From Kitasatospora sp. NBC_01287 (GTDB lineage: Bacteria; Actinomycetota; Actinomycetes; Streptomycetales; Streptomycetaceae), in NCBI RefSeq assembly GCF_026340565.1, contig NZ_JAPEPB010000001.1, forward strand, positions 4,688,501 through 4,752,500: a DNA stretch of 64,000 nucleotides, given 5' to 3'. A program made the translations under genes and the position numbers. Positions 52,553 to 60,487 of the stretch are shown one piece after another. The notes beneath the pieces were generated by a model. That model did not search any database and was not told where the DNA came from. It saw nothing but the letters and a program-made list of their open reading frames with translations. Numbering within the stretch: position 1 is the stretch's first letter; each line of letters opens with the position of its first letter.

Positions 52553-53035
52553 ATGGACACCAACACCACTACCACCACCACCGCGACCACCGCCACCGCC
52601 GTGACCGCGACCACCGCCGTGACCACCATCGGCACCTTCACCTTCGCCGGCTGGGAGGAACTCCCGCTCGCCCCCACCGACCCGCTCACCGCGCCGCGGC
52701 TGGCCCGCGCCGCCGTCACCAACGACTTCACCGGCGGCCTCACCGCGACCGGCACCACCTGCCAGTACACGATGGTGTACGCGACCGAGAAGACCGGTCT
52801 CTTCAACGGGTTCGAACTGATCACCGGCACACTCGACGGTCGCGCGGGCGCCTTCGTGGTCGAGCAGCGCGGCAGCTTCCACGAGGACGGCGGCGTGCGG
52901 TGCGTCTTCGAGGTGGTGCCCGGCTCGGGCACCGGCGCGCTCGCGGGCCTGCGCGGCAGCGGCGACTTCACCTCGCGCCACGGGGAGTCGTCCGTCGACT
53001 ACACCTTCACCTACGAGGGCCTGGACCGCCCCTGA
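52553..53035 (+). CDS. DUF3224-domain protein
   Basis: A 160-residue protein. A Thr/Ala run (TNTTTTTTATTATAVTA) precedes a DUF3224 beta-barrel (TFTFAGWEELPLAP, ARAAVTNDFTGGLTATGTTCQYTMVYATEKT, GAFVVEQRGSFHEDGGVRCVFEVVPGSGTGALAGLRGSG in motifs). DUF3224 resembles the allene-oxide-cyclase-like barrel fold. Function unknown; it is a common partner of a WYL/YafY regulator, as here. ATG 52553 follows the only plausible spacing; upstream codons look untranslated. Confidence 0.8.
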   Translation: MDTNTTTTTTATTATAVTATTAVTTIGTFTFAGWEELPLAPTDPLTAPRLARAAVTNDFTGGLTATGTTCQYTMVYATEKTGLFNGFELITGTLDGRAGAFVVEQRGSFHEDGGVRCVFEVVPGSGTGALAGLRGSGDFTSRHGESSVDYTFTYEGLDRP

Positions 53036-53107
53036 TCGAGGCACCCGGCGCCCCGCCCCTCGTGCCGCCCCCCGTCCCGCCCCCCGTCCCGCCCCCGCCC
53101 CCGTAGC

Positions 53108-53146
53108 TGTCCGCGGACAACTCAGCTCGCCTGGCTGGCAAGCCAG
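53108..53146. other. Palindrome and hairpin in the DUF3224-DUF1508 intergenic region
   Basis: TGTCCGCGGACA at 53108-53119 is a 12-bp palindrome, and CTGGCT-GGCA-AGCCAG at 53131-53146 is a hairpin that could terminate DUF3224. Past it, 53147-53200 is unusually AT-rich (TTGAACGTTAACGGG), likely the promoter of the next gene. Confidence 0.4.
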
Positions 53147-53259
53147 TTGTGGATTTAGTTGAACGTTAACGGGAGAGAACTTCCCGGCCAATAGAACGCC
53201 CGATCGGTGATCGCCCCTATCTGTGTCCAGCTCTGCACACATACGGTTGGGCCGGTTGG

Positions 53260-53862
53260 GTGCCGAGCACGGGATCTCTACGCGACGCCCACGTGTCCCC
53301 GGCTTCCCTCGGGGCCGCGCGGCGCCGGGGACAGGGGCGGGTGGGCCTGGTGGGCCAAGGTGGCGGTGACCGGTCCGGCACGGAGTCGGTCAGGGGCGGG
53401 TTTCAGATCGAGCGTGCGGCGAACGGACGTTACCAGTGGCAGTTGAAGGCGCCGAACGGGCGGATCGTCGCCGTCTCGTCGCCGGTGTACGACTCCCCCC
53501 AGGAGGCGGACCGCTCGTTCGCGGCACTGCGGGTGGACGCGGCCGGGTTAACGGCCCGTATCACGCACGTGAGAGACGGGATCGGCTGGATCTGGGTGGT
53601 GCCGGGCTCTCGGGGGGTCCCCGAGGCGCGCTCCAACCGGGCGTACGAGCGGTACGCCACCTGTCAGAACGCGTTCCGGCGCTTCGTGGCGCTGCTCGAA
53701 CGGCAGGCGGGCGAGCCGCCGGGCCCGGCGCGGGAGCGCTCCCCCGGACCCGAACCACGGCCAGTGCCGCGGGCTGAGGCCGGGCCCGTGCACGAACCCG
53801 TGCACGATCCCGCGCACCGGCCCGAGCCCCTCGCGCGCATGAGACCCGGCGGCGATGCCTGA
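53260..53862 (+). CDS. DUF1508-like protein with a TTA codon
   Basis: About 200 residues if the GTG at 53260 is used; a GTG at 53341 is another start and fits better with the domain. The core (FQIERAANGRYQWQLKAPNGRIVAVSSPVYDSPQEADRSFAALRVDAA in motifs, about 48-95) resembles DUF1508 (YegP-type) repeats. ITHVRDGIGWIWVVPG, YERYATCQNAFRRFVALLE and a Pro/Glu tail follow. Codon 97 is TTA (53548-53550), the rare leucine codon read by bldA tRNA in Streptomyces, so translation may be tied to development. Tandem paralogue with the next gene. Confidence 0.7.
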   Translation: MPSTGSLRDAHVSPASLGAARRRGQGRVGLVGQGGGDRSGTESVRGGFQIERAANGRYQWQLKAPNGRIVAVSSPVYDSPQEADRSFAALRVDAAGLTARITHVRDGIGWIWVVPGSRGVPEARSNRAYERYATCQNAFRRFVALLERQAGEPPGPARERSPGPEPRPVPRAEAGPVHEPVHDPAHRPEPLARMRPGGDA

Positions 53863-54265
53863 ACGCCCCGCCGCACGCGGCCCGCGCCTCCTCGCGGTCC
53901 AGGGCTCGGGCCGCCTGGTCGGCTGGTCGCTCGCCGCCGGCAACGGACGCCAACTCGCCGTCTCCGCAAGGCTCTACCGCTCCGAGCCCGAACTCGTCGC
54001 CGCACTGCGCGAGTTGCTCATCGAGCGGGCCTCGCTGCGGTACACCTTCGTCCAGGACCAGGCCCGCGCCTGGTGCTGGTCGGCCTACCTCCCCCCGCGC
54101 ACCACCCGCCCGGACCCGGCCGCCGGGGAGCCGGTGGCCCGCAGCGCGCGCGGCTACCTTCGGCGTGACCAGTGCCGCCAGGGCGTGGCCGGCTTCCGCG
54201 GCGGACTCAACGTGCTGGAGCGGGAGTTGCGCACCGCCGGGAGTGAAGGCCGCTGGCCGTGGTGA
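53855..54265 (+). CDS. DUF1508-like paralogue
   Basis: A 136-residue protein overlapping the end of the previous gene by 8 bp. It shares the layout GRQLAVSARLYRSEPELVAALRELL, and YLRRDQCRQGVAGFRGGLNVLERE aligns with YERYATCQNAFRRFVALLE in the first gene, so the two arose by duplication. The N-terminal sequence RLLAVQGSGRLVGWSLAAGNG is like half of a DUF1508 domain. The ATG at 53855 starts right at the overlap. Function unknown. Confidence 0.65.
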   Translation: MPERPAARGPRLLAVQGSGRLVGWSLAAGNGRQLAVSARLYRSEPELVAALRELLIERASLRYTFVQDQARAWCWSAYLPPRTTRPDPAAGEPVARSARGYLRRDQCRQGVAGFRGGLNVLERELRTAGSEGRWPW

Positions 54266-54582
54266 GCCGGCGGATGACCTGGAGGTGGCCGGTTGCGACC
54301 CCAGTCGCCACCGCGAGAAGAACGTCAGGCAGCGCGTGCCCGCCCCGGGGCGGTGCGAGGGCTCACGAACCAGCTGGCCGGGCCTGCGGTTAAACGTCCT
54401 TGTCGACAAAACCCAGAAGTTCACCGGTACTCGACCAGGTGCCGAGGGAGCTTCCAGCGCCGCCGCCGACTGGACAGGATCGGTCCCGCCGGACGGGCCG
54501 AAGGAACTGCGGTCCCTGGCACCCGGGTTCGACCCCGGACCCGGACACGTCATGCCTGCCTCTCCCACCGGAGGAAAGCACC
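54266..54582. other. Promoter region of the PstS-like gene
   Basis: 317 bp with no credible gene. An AT-rich block at 54389-54420 has a palindrome TTGTCGACAA (54400-54409). A single GTTCACC at 54419-54425 matches one half of a Streptomyces PHO box, but no second unit 11 bp away is clear. GGAGG lies 10 bp before the PstS ATG. Confidence 0.45.
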
Positions 54583-55647
54583 ATGCGTCACACTGCTGCC
54601 AAGCTGTTCGCGTCCCTCGCGATCGCCACCTCGCTGGCCACCGTCGCGGCCGGCCAGGCCTCGGCCGACCCGTCCGTCACCCCGGCCGCCCAGGACATCG
54701 TGGGCGTCGGTTCGGACACCACGCAGGCTGTGTCGAACCAGTTCTCGACCGACTACAACGCCTACCTGACCGGCAAGGGCGACACCACCTCGCCGCGCCT
54801 GTACAGCTGGGACGCCACCCCGGCCGGCAGCATCACCACCAAGACCGGGGCCACCTCGATCACCCGCCCGAACGGCTCCGGCGCCGGCATCACCGCGCTG
54901 AACGCCAACACCAGCACCACGGTGAACTTCGCCCGCTCCTCGCGCGGCCCGCAGACCGGCGACCTGACCACGGACGACTTCGTGGCCTTCGCCAAGGACG
55001 GCGTCTCCTGGGCGGCCCTCTCCACCGGCAACGCCCCGGCCAACCTGACCACGGCCGACCTGGCGGGCATCTACACCTGCAGCATCACCAACTGGAACCA
55101 GATCACCGACATCCCCGGCTACACCGGCGCCAACGCCACCATCGACGCCTACCTGCCGCAGGTCAGCTCCGGCACCCGCTCCTTCTTCCTGAAGGCGGTC
55201 GGCGGCGGCACCACCTCGATCACCCCCGGCGCCTGCGTGGAGAGCTACACCCCGGAGGAGAACGAGGGCACCGACGCGGTGTTCGCCACCGACGCCAACG
55301 CGCTGGTCCCCTACTCCGCCGCGCACTACATCGGCCAGGTCTACGGCGGTCACACCACCACGACCGACGCGCCCGGCAACCTGACCATCCGCAGCACCGA
55401 CGGCCTCTTCCCGGTCACCTCGGCCCACGTGCTGGACCCGACCTACACCGCCACCAACTACGGCCGCGTGGTCTACAACGTGTTCCGTGACGCCGAGTGG
55501 ACCGGCACCGGCGCCAACCCGGCGCTGAAGGCGATCTTCGGCACCGCCGGCTGGGTCTGCACCAACACCACCGCCAAGAACGACATCGCCAGCTACGGCT
55601 TCCAGGCCCTGAAGGTCGGCCAGTGCGGCGGCGTGACCCACATCTGA
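54583..55647 (+). CDS. pstS: Secreted PstS-like substrate-binding protein
   Basis: About 355 residues. A Sec signal peptide (residues 1-29, cut after ASA; no lipobox cysteine) precedes a PstS-type phosphate-binding fold: VGVGSDTTQAVSNQF, FARSSRGPQTGDLTTDDFVAFAKDGVSWAAL, LAGIYTCSITNWNQITDIPGY, QVSSGTRSFFLK. Pst family proteins bind phosphate between two lobes. It carries a soluble rather than a lipid anchor, so it would be released or held by a partner. GGAGGAAAG precedes the ATG. It heads the phosphate-uptake-like cluster but is separated from the rest by a strong terminator. Confidence 0.8.
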   Translation: MRHTAAKLFASLAIATSLATVAAGQASADPSVTPAAQDIVGVGSDTTQAVSNQFSTDYNAYLTGKGDTTSPRLYSWDATPAGSITTKTGATSITRPNGSGAGITALNANTSTTVNFARSSRGPQTGDLTTDDFVAFAKDGVSWAALSTGNAPANLTTADLAGIYTCSITNWNQITDIPGYTGANATIDAYLPQVSSGTRSFFLKAVGGGTTSITPGACVESYTPEENEGTDAVFATDANALVPYSAAHYIGQVYGGHTTTTDAPGNLTIRSTDGLFPVTSAHVLDPTYTATNYGRVVYNVFRDAEWTGTGANPALKAIFGTAGWVCTNTTAKNDIASYGFQALKVGQCGGVTHI

Positions 55648-55651
55648 TCCA

Positions 55652-55770
55652 CCAGCAGCACCCGCACCACCCGCACCACCCGCACCACTCGTAGCACCCG
55701 CACCACCCGAACGACCAGCGCCACCCGCAGCACCCGTACGACCGCAGCACCCGCACGACCCGCGCAACCC
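55652..55770. repeat. Degenerate ACCCGCACC 9-bp repeat after pstS
   Basis: Between the stop and the terminator, 9-bp units such as CACCCGCAC are repeated about a dozen times with drift (ACTCGTAGC, ACCCGAACG). It is a non-coding simple repeat that lengthens the 3' untranslated part. Confidence 0.7.
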
Positions 55771-55800
55771 GACGGCCAGGGGTCCTCACCCCTGGCCGTC
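55771..55800 (+). terminator. Strong terminator after the PstS-like gene
   Basis: GACGGCCAGGGGT (55771-55783) pairs perfectly with 55788-55800 over 13 bp with a CCTC loop. It separates pstS from the next gene. Confidence 0.85.
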
Positions 55801-55841
55801 GGCCGGTTCCGAGCCCAATGCCGTGCACGAAGGAGATCATC

Positions 55842-56441
55842 ATGTCCCGCATCAGCGCCCGCCTCGCCGTCACCGCCGTCGCCGCCGCCGCGGCCCTGGC
55901 CGTCACCGGCCTGAGTGACACCGCCCTCGCCGCGACCGCCACCACCGCGCCCACCGGCAGCCTGGTGGTCCAGGAGGACAGCACCTTCCTGAAGGACGCG
56001 GCGGCCAGCGGCATCATCGCGATCGCGCTGCCGAACGCCACCCCGGGCTTCACCAGCGGCACGGGCTTCTCCGCGACGTTCCCGGTGACCGGCGGCACGG
56101 TGAACCTCCCCGGCTTCTACGGCAACGTCTCGCTGGGTGGCGGGCTGCTGCTGGTCAACATCAAGACCGGCAAGGTCGCGGTCTTCAACAAGCTCGCCTT
56201 CAGCGCCGACAACTGGGCCGTCACCGGCGTTCCGCTGGGCCAGAGCGCGCCGGTGCTGCTGCTCGACCCGGTCGGCAACACCTCGGTGACCACCTCCGCC
56301 GGCACCCAGACCCTGACCTCCGACGACCTGGAGATCGACCCGGCCGGCGCGCAGTACGCGGACACCCAGCTCGGCACCACCTTCTTCACGGCCGGCCAGC
56401 ACGCGGGCACCGCCAACCTGACCTTCACGCCCGGCAGCTGA
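55842..56441 (+). CDS. Secreted protein of unknown family
   Basis: A 199-residue protein with a Sec signal peptide (about 1-33, cut after ALA). The mature part is beta-rich with no recognised family: GSLVVQEDSTFLKDAAASGIIAIALPNATPGFT, GTVNLPGFYGNVSLGGGLLLVNIKTGKVAVFNKLAF in motifs. It lacks cysteines and membrane segments. Its own RBS (AAGGAG) and the preceding terminator suggest its own promoter. It lies between two PstS-like genes; a role in the same surface machinery is inference. HtaA-type domains were considered but not convincing. Confidence 0.65.
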   Translation: MSRISARLAVTAVAAAAALAVTGLSDTALAATATTAPTGSLVVQEDSTFLKDAAASGIIAIALPNATPGFTSGTGFSATFPVTGGTVNLPGFYGNVSLGGGLLLVNIKTGKVAVFNKLAFSADNWAVTGVPLGQSAPVLLLDPVGNTSVTTSAGTQTLTSDDLEIDPAGAQYADTQLGTTFFTAGQHAGTANLTFTPGS

Positions 56442-56523
56442 CGAATCCGCCGAACCCCGGCAATCGGGGCCCGGTTGGGGCCTCGTACATCTGAGTCGTC
56501 ATCACGTGTCACTCGTGCATGGA

Positions 56524-56557
56524 CGAATGGGCTCACGGGAAACCGTGGGTCCATTCG
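56524..56557. terminator. GAAA-tetraloop hairpin upstream of the 919-residue gene
   Basis: A 15-bp stem (two G-U pairs) capped by a GAAA tetraloop, 56524-56538 with 56543-56557. It lies 50 bp before the ATG at 56608, so it may terminate the previous gene, or shape the leader of the next. A weaker CCCCG-CAAT-like hairpin is at 56455-56469. Confidence 0.6.
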
Positions 56558-56607
56558 CATGCCTGTAGCCCGCACATCCGCACCGCGCCCCGCCGGAGGT
56601 ATCCCTG

Positions 56608-59367
56608 ATGAGAGTCCGAGACCGAGCTCCGAGAGGGCTGAGGTGGTGGGGCCGCGCATGGCTGGCCGCCACCGCGGCCTGGGCGATATCGGCCGTCTTC
56701 GTGGTGCTGCCGCTCGGCGCCGGCGGGCTGCCGCAGGCGCAGGCGGACAGCAGCTCGCGCACGGTGCAGGGGCCGCAGGTCTGGGAGCCGGCCAGCAACA
56801 AGCTCGGGCCCAACGGCAGCGTCACGGTCTCCCCGGCCTACGACCTGACCGACCAGGTGGTGCACGTCTCCTGGTCGGGCTTCACACCCACCGTCGACGG
56901 AACGAAAGCGCCGGTCACCGCGGTCGGCCTCAACAACGGCAACGCCTTCTACGCGGTGCGGGTCTACGAGTGCCGGGGCACCGACCCCGGGCCGACCGAC
57001 TGCTACGGCGACACCGTCTACGGCGACCCGGCCGCGGCCGGATTCCAGCAGGGCTCGCCCGCGCCCGGCCTGAACACCCCGGAGTTCCCCTCCAACATGG
57101 CCCTGGCGGTCACCGGGCAGGACGGCACGGGTTCGGCCGACATCGAGGTCTGGACCTCGGCGCAGAGCCAGACGCTCAACTGCGACGCCACCCACCCCTG
57201 TTCGATCGTGGTGGAGCCGAACTACGGCGGTGACACGGTCGGTCTCGACGCCCTGCTCAACGGCGACTCCAGCGGCGCGCTCAACTGCGACGACCACACC
57301 AACGACGCGGACGGCAGCTACAACTTCGCGACCGACTCGATCATGAACACCGGCAACTACGGCAACGGCAACGCCACCGGCGAGGCCTGCTCCTGGACGC
57401 ACCGCGCGGTGATCCCGCTGAGCTTCGCGCCGACCGCGGACAGCTGCTCCGGCGCGAACGCCGACTTCTCCACCGCCGGACTGCCGATGGGCGAGCGGGC
57501 GATCCAGCAGTGGCGGGCCGGGGCGTGCCTGGCCCAGTCCCCGGTGTACGCGAGCTACACCTCGCTCGGTGAGCCGCAGGCCCGGCAGACCTTCCTCCAG
57601 GGCGGCGGAGCCGACGTCGCGCTGACCGTGCGGGCGGACCCCGGACCGGCACCGCGCCCCTACGTCTACGCGCCGCTGGCCAACTCGGCGATCTCGGTGG
57701 TGTTCGCGGTCGACGACCCGAAGACCGGCCGGCCGATCACCCAGATGCGCCTGAACCCCCGGTTGCTGGCCAAGGAGCTCACCCAGTCCTACGCGCAGAC
57801 CTCCCCCGGCTTCCAGGCGGCCGGCATCGCGGGCAATCCGCGGTGCATCTTCGAGGACCCCGAGTTCCTGCAGCTCAACCCGGCGAGCGCGATCGCCCCG
57901 GCCGTCTGGCCCAGTTGCGACAGGAGCAACCCGAGCAGCCTGCCGATCGTGGTCGGCAGCTCCACCGACCTGGTGCACCAGCTCACCGCCTGGATCGCGG
58001 GCGATCCCGACGCCACCGCCTTCCTGCAGGGCCAGCCCGACGGCTGGGGCATGCACGTCGACCCGGCCTACCAGCGCCCGGCGTTCTCCGGCTACCCGGT
58101 CGACCTGCTGATCCCGCAGGACAGTTCGGGCTACCTGCGCGCCGACGGCACCGGCCTCTCGGAGAAGCGCTACGAGTGGAACCCGGTGCTCAGCGGCCAG
58201 GACGACACCGCGCGCAAGTTCCTCTCCAACACCCCGACCTGCCTGAGCCCGATCCTGGACAGCTCCGGCTCGCACCCGCACTGCGCGGCCGCCCCCGTCG
58301 GCAGCCGGCAGCTGATCGCGGTGCTGGACAGCGCCGACGCGCAGTCCTACAGCCTGCCCGAGGCGCAGCTGCTCAACCCGGCCGGCGCGTACGTCGCCCC
58401 GACGACCAGCTCCCTGCAGGCCGCGGTGAACGACATGCCGGTGGACCCCGCCACCGCCACCCAGACGCTGCCCTACGGCGTCCAGGACACCGCCTACACC
58501 CGGGACGCGGCGGCCTACCCGCTGACCGTGGTCCAGTACGCGATGCTCCCCACCACCGGTCTGGGTGACGCCAAGGCGGGTGCGGTCTCCAGCTTCTTCC
58601 AGCAGGTCACCAGCCAGGGTGGCGGCCAGCTCTACGGCCGCAATCCTGGCGAACTCGGCCCGGGTTACGCGGATCTGACCAACAGTCAGCTGAGCCAGGC
58701 GCAGAGCGCGCTGCAGCACGTGGCGGACCAGGACAGCGCGCTGCCGGGCAACCAGACGGTGCCGACGCCCACCCCGACGCCCACCCCGACCCCGACGCCC
58801 ACCGCCACGACGGGAGCCGGCACCACCACGACCACGGCGCCGGTGACAGCCACCACGGCACCGGCCGCCCAGGTGCCGGACACCGACAGCGCGACCCAGC
58901 CGGCCGCGACCACCGATGACACGGGCAGCACCGGCACCAGCGGCGGCACCGGCACCAGTACCGACACGAGCGGCGGGACGAGCGGGACGAGCGGGACGAG
59001 CGGCGCCGGCGGCTCCGTGAGCGGTGGCACGCTCACCGGGACCGGCGCGGGCAGCGGCACCGGCCTGGCCCAGATCGGTGCCGGGCCGCTGCCGCCGGCC
59101 GCCTCGGCCAAGCCCAGCGGCTCCGCCGCCCCATCGGCCGCACCCTCCGGCTCCTCGTCCGCGCCCTCGTCCGCCCCGGTCGCCTTCGTCGGCAGCCCGG
59201 CACCGGACCGGGCCGGGGTGGCCCGACTGCTGCTCCCGGTGGTGCTGATCGGCGGCGCCGTGCTGCTGATCGGCGGTCCGGCCGCGCTGCTGCTCGGCGG
59301 CACGGCGGCCGGCGCCCGGCTGCTGACCCGGCTGCGCCGCCCGGGCGGCCCCGGTCGCACGGGCTGA
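56608..59367 (+). CDS. Large membrane-anchored PstS-like protein
   Basis: A 919-residue surface protein. N-terminal signal/anchor (WLAATAAWAISAVFVVLPLGAGG, about 19-42). The long extracytoplasmic region (43-735) includes PstS-like motifs such as ALTVRADPGPAPRPYVYAPLANSAISVVFAVDD, and MRLNPRLLAKELTQSYAQTS. It also has cysteine pairs (CDATHPC, CRGTDPGPTDC) that could form disulfides. A TP repeat (about 745-757) and Ser/Thr/Gly-rich stalk follow, then a C-terminal membrane helix (LLLPVVLIGGAVLLIGGPAALLLGG) and basic tail. It resembles the later anchored gene at 61804. Function inferred from context; ligand unknown. Confidence 0.7.
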   Translation: MRVRDRAPRGLRWWGRAWLAATAAWAISAVFVVLPLGAGGLPQAQADSSSRTVQGPQVWEPASNKLGPNGSVTVSPAYDLTDQVVHVSWSGFTPTVDGTKAPVTAVGLNNGNAFYAVRVYECRGTDPGPTDCYGDTVYGDPAAAGFQQGSPAPGLNTPEFPSNMALAVTGQDGTGSADIEVWTSAQSQTLNCDATHPCSIVVEPNYGGDTVGLDALLNGDSSGALNCDDHTNDADGSYNFATDSIMNTGNYGNGNATGEACSWTHRAVIPLSFAPTADSCSGANADFSTAGLPMGERAIQQWRAGACLAQSPVYASYTSLGEPQARQTFLQGGGADVALTVRADPGPAPRPYVYAPLANSAISVVFAVDDPKTGRPITQMRLNPRLLAKELTQSYAQTSPGFQAAGIAGNPRCIFEDPEFLQLNPASAIAPAVWPSCDRSNPSSLPIVVGSSTDLVHQLTAWIAGDPDATAFLQGQPDGWGMHVDPAYQRPAFSGYPVDLLIPQDSSGYLRADGTGLSEKRYEWNPVLSGQDDTARKFLSNTPTCLSPILDSSGSHPHCAAAPVGSRQLIAVLDSADAQSYSLPEAQLLNPAGAYVAPTTSSLQAAVNDMPVDPATATQTLPYGVQDTAYTRDAAAYPLTVVQYAMLPTTGLGDAKAGAVSSFFQQVTSQGGGQLYGRNPGELGPGYADLTNSQLSQAQSALQHVADQDSALPGNQTVPTPTPTPTPTPTPTATTGAGTTTTTAPVTATTAPAAQVPDTDSATQPAATTDDTGSTGTSGGTGTSTDTSGGTSGTSGTSGAGGSVSGGTLTGTGAGSGTGLAQIGAGPLPPAASAKPSGSAAPSAAPSGSSSAPSSAPVAFVGSPAPDRAGVARLLLPVVLIGGAVLLIGGPAALLLGGTAAGARLLTRLRRPGGPGRTG

Positions 59368-59382
59368 TCCCACGCCGGCCGG

Positions 59383-59422
59383 CCCGGTCCCCGGCGTCCC
59401 CGTTCGGGGGCCGGGGACCGGG
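59383..59422 (+). terminator. Terminator between the large PstS-like gene and pstC
   Basis: Perfect 13-bp stem CCCGGTCCCCGGC (59383-59395) with 59410-59422, extended inside by CCCC-GTTC-GGGG (59398-59409). One of the most stable hairpins in the window. Confidence 0.85.
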
Positions 59423-59477
59423 TCGGCCGCCCCGAGGACCCACCACCCCGACGGAGCCCAAGAGAGCTGATCCAGCC

Positions 59478-60482
59478 ATGACTTCAGCACCGCTCGCACC
59501 ACCTGGACCGACGCCCGACCACGACCGCCCGCGCACCATCACCGCGCCCGCGACCCGAGGGGACCGGATCTTCCGCGGCCTGCTCCGGGTGGCCGGCTAC
59601 TCGGTCTTCGCGATCATGGGACTGATCGCCTTCTTCCTGCTGCTGCGCGGTACCGACGCGCTGCGGGCCTCCGGCTGGTCCTTCCTGACGGAGCAGAAGT
59701 GGAGCCCGTCCGCGCACGTCTTCGGCATCGCGGCGGTGCTGCCCGACGGCGTGCTGATCGCGGTGATCGCGCTGGTCTTCGCAGTGCCGGTCTCACTCAC
59801 CGCGGCGCTCTTCATCGCCGAGTACGCGCCGGTGCGGCTGCGCCGCGGGCTGGTCACCATGGTCGACCTGATGGCGGCCGTGCCCAGCATCGTCTACGGC
59901 CTGTGGGGCTTCTTCTTCCTGCAGCCGCGGATCCTGGGGATGGTGCGCTGGACGGCGCTGCACCTGGGCGGGGTGCTGCCGTTCCTGAAGGTGCGCACCG
60001 GTGACATCGGCACCTCCTACACCTCCTCGACCTTCATCGCCGGGCTGGTGGTGGCGCTGATGATCACACCGATCATCACCTCGCTCAGTCGCGAGGTCTT
60101 CTCGCAGGCCCCGCAGGGCGAGCGGGAGGGCGCCTACGCGCTCGGCAGCACCCGCTGGGGCATGGTGCGCACGGTGGTGCTGCCGTTCGGCCGCGGCGGG
60201 GTGATCGGCGCGGTGATGCTGGGCTTCGGCCGGGCGATGGGGGAGACCATCGCGGTGGCGCTGATCATCTCGCCGATCTTCCGGTTCAGCGGCCACGTGC
60301 TGGAGGCGGGAGCCAATTCGATCTCCGCGCTGATCGCGCTGCGCTACAGCGAGTCCGACGGGCTCTCGCTCTCCGCGCTGATGGCGGCCGGCCTGACGCT
60401 CTTCGCGCTGACCCTGGTGGTCAACGTGCTGGCGGGCATCGTGGTCAGCCGCTCCCGCTCCGGCGCGGCGACGGCGGACTGA
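59478..60482 (+). CDS. pstC: Phosphate ABC transporter permease PstC
   Basis: A 334-residue inner-membrane permease with about six helices. Motifs: GYSVFAIMGLIAFFLLLRG, VFAVPVSLTAALFIAEYAPVRLRRGLV, LMAAVPSIVYGLWGFFFLQPRILGMVRW, and the EAA-type motif EGAYALGSTRWGMVRTVVLPFGRGGVIGAVMLGFGRAMGETIAVALI, which contacts the ATPase. PstC and PstA form the channel. The next gene, pstA, starts 5 bp after. No pstB is within the window. Specificity is inferred from sequence class. Confidence 0.9.
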   Translation: MTSAPLAPPGPTPDHDRPRTITAPATRGDRIFRGLLRVAGYSVFAIMGLIAFFLLLRGTDALRASGWSFLTEQKWSPSAHVFGIAAVLPDGVLIAVIALVFAVPVSLTAALFIAEYAPVRLRRGLVTMVDLMAAVPSIVYGLWGFFFLQPRILGMVRWTALHLGGVLPFLKVRTGDIGTSYTSSTFIAGLVVALMITPIITSLSREVFSQAPQGEREGAYALGSTRWGMVRTVVLPFGRGGVIGAVMLGFGRAMGETIAVALIISPIFRFSGHVLEAGANSISALIALRYSESDGLSLSALMAAGLTLFALTLVVNVLAGIVVSRSRSGAATAD

Positions 60483-60487
60483 CGTCG

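Noticed and set aside
54419..54425. PHO box before the PstS-like gene
   Set aside because: Only one GTTCACC half-unit is visible; a Streptomyces PHO box needs 11-bp direct repeats.
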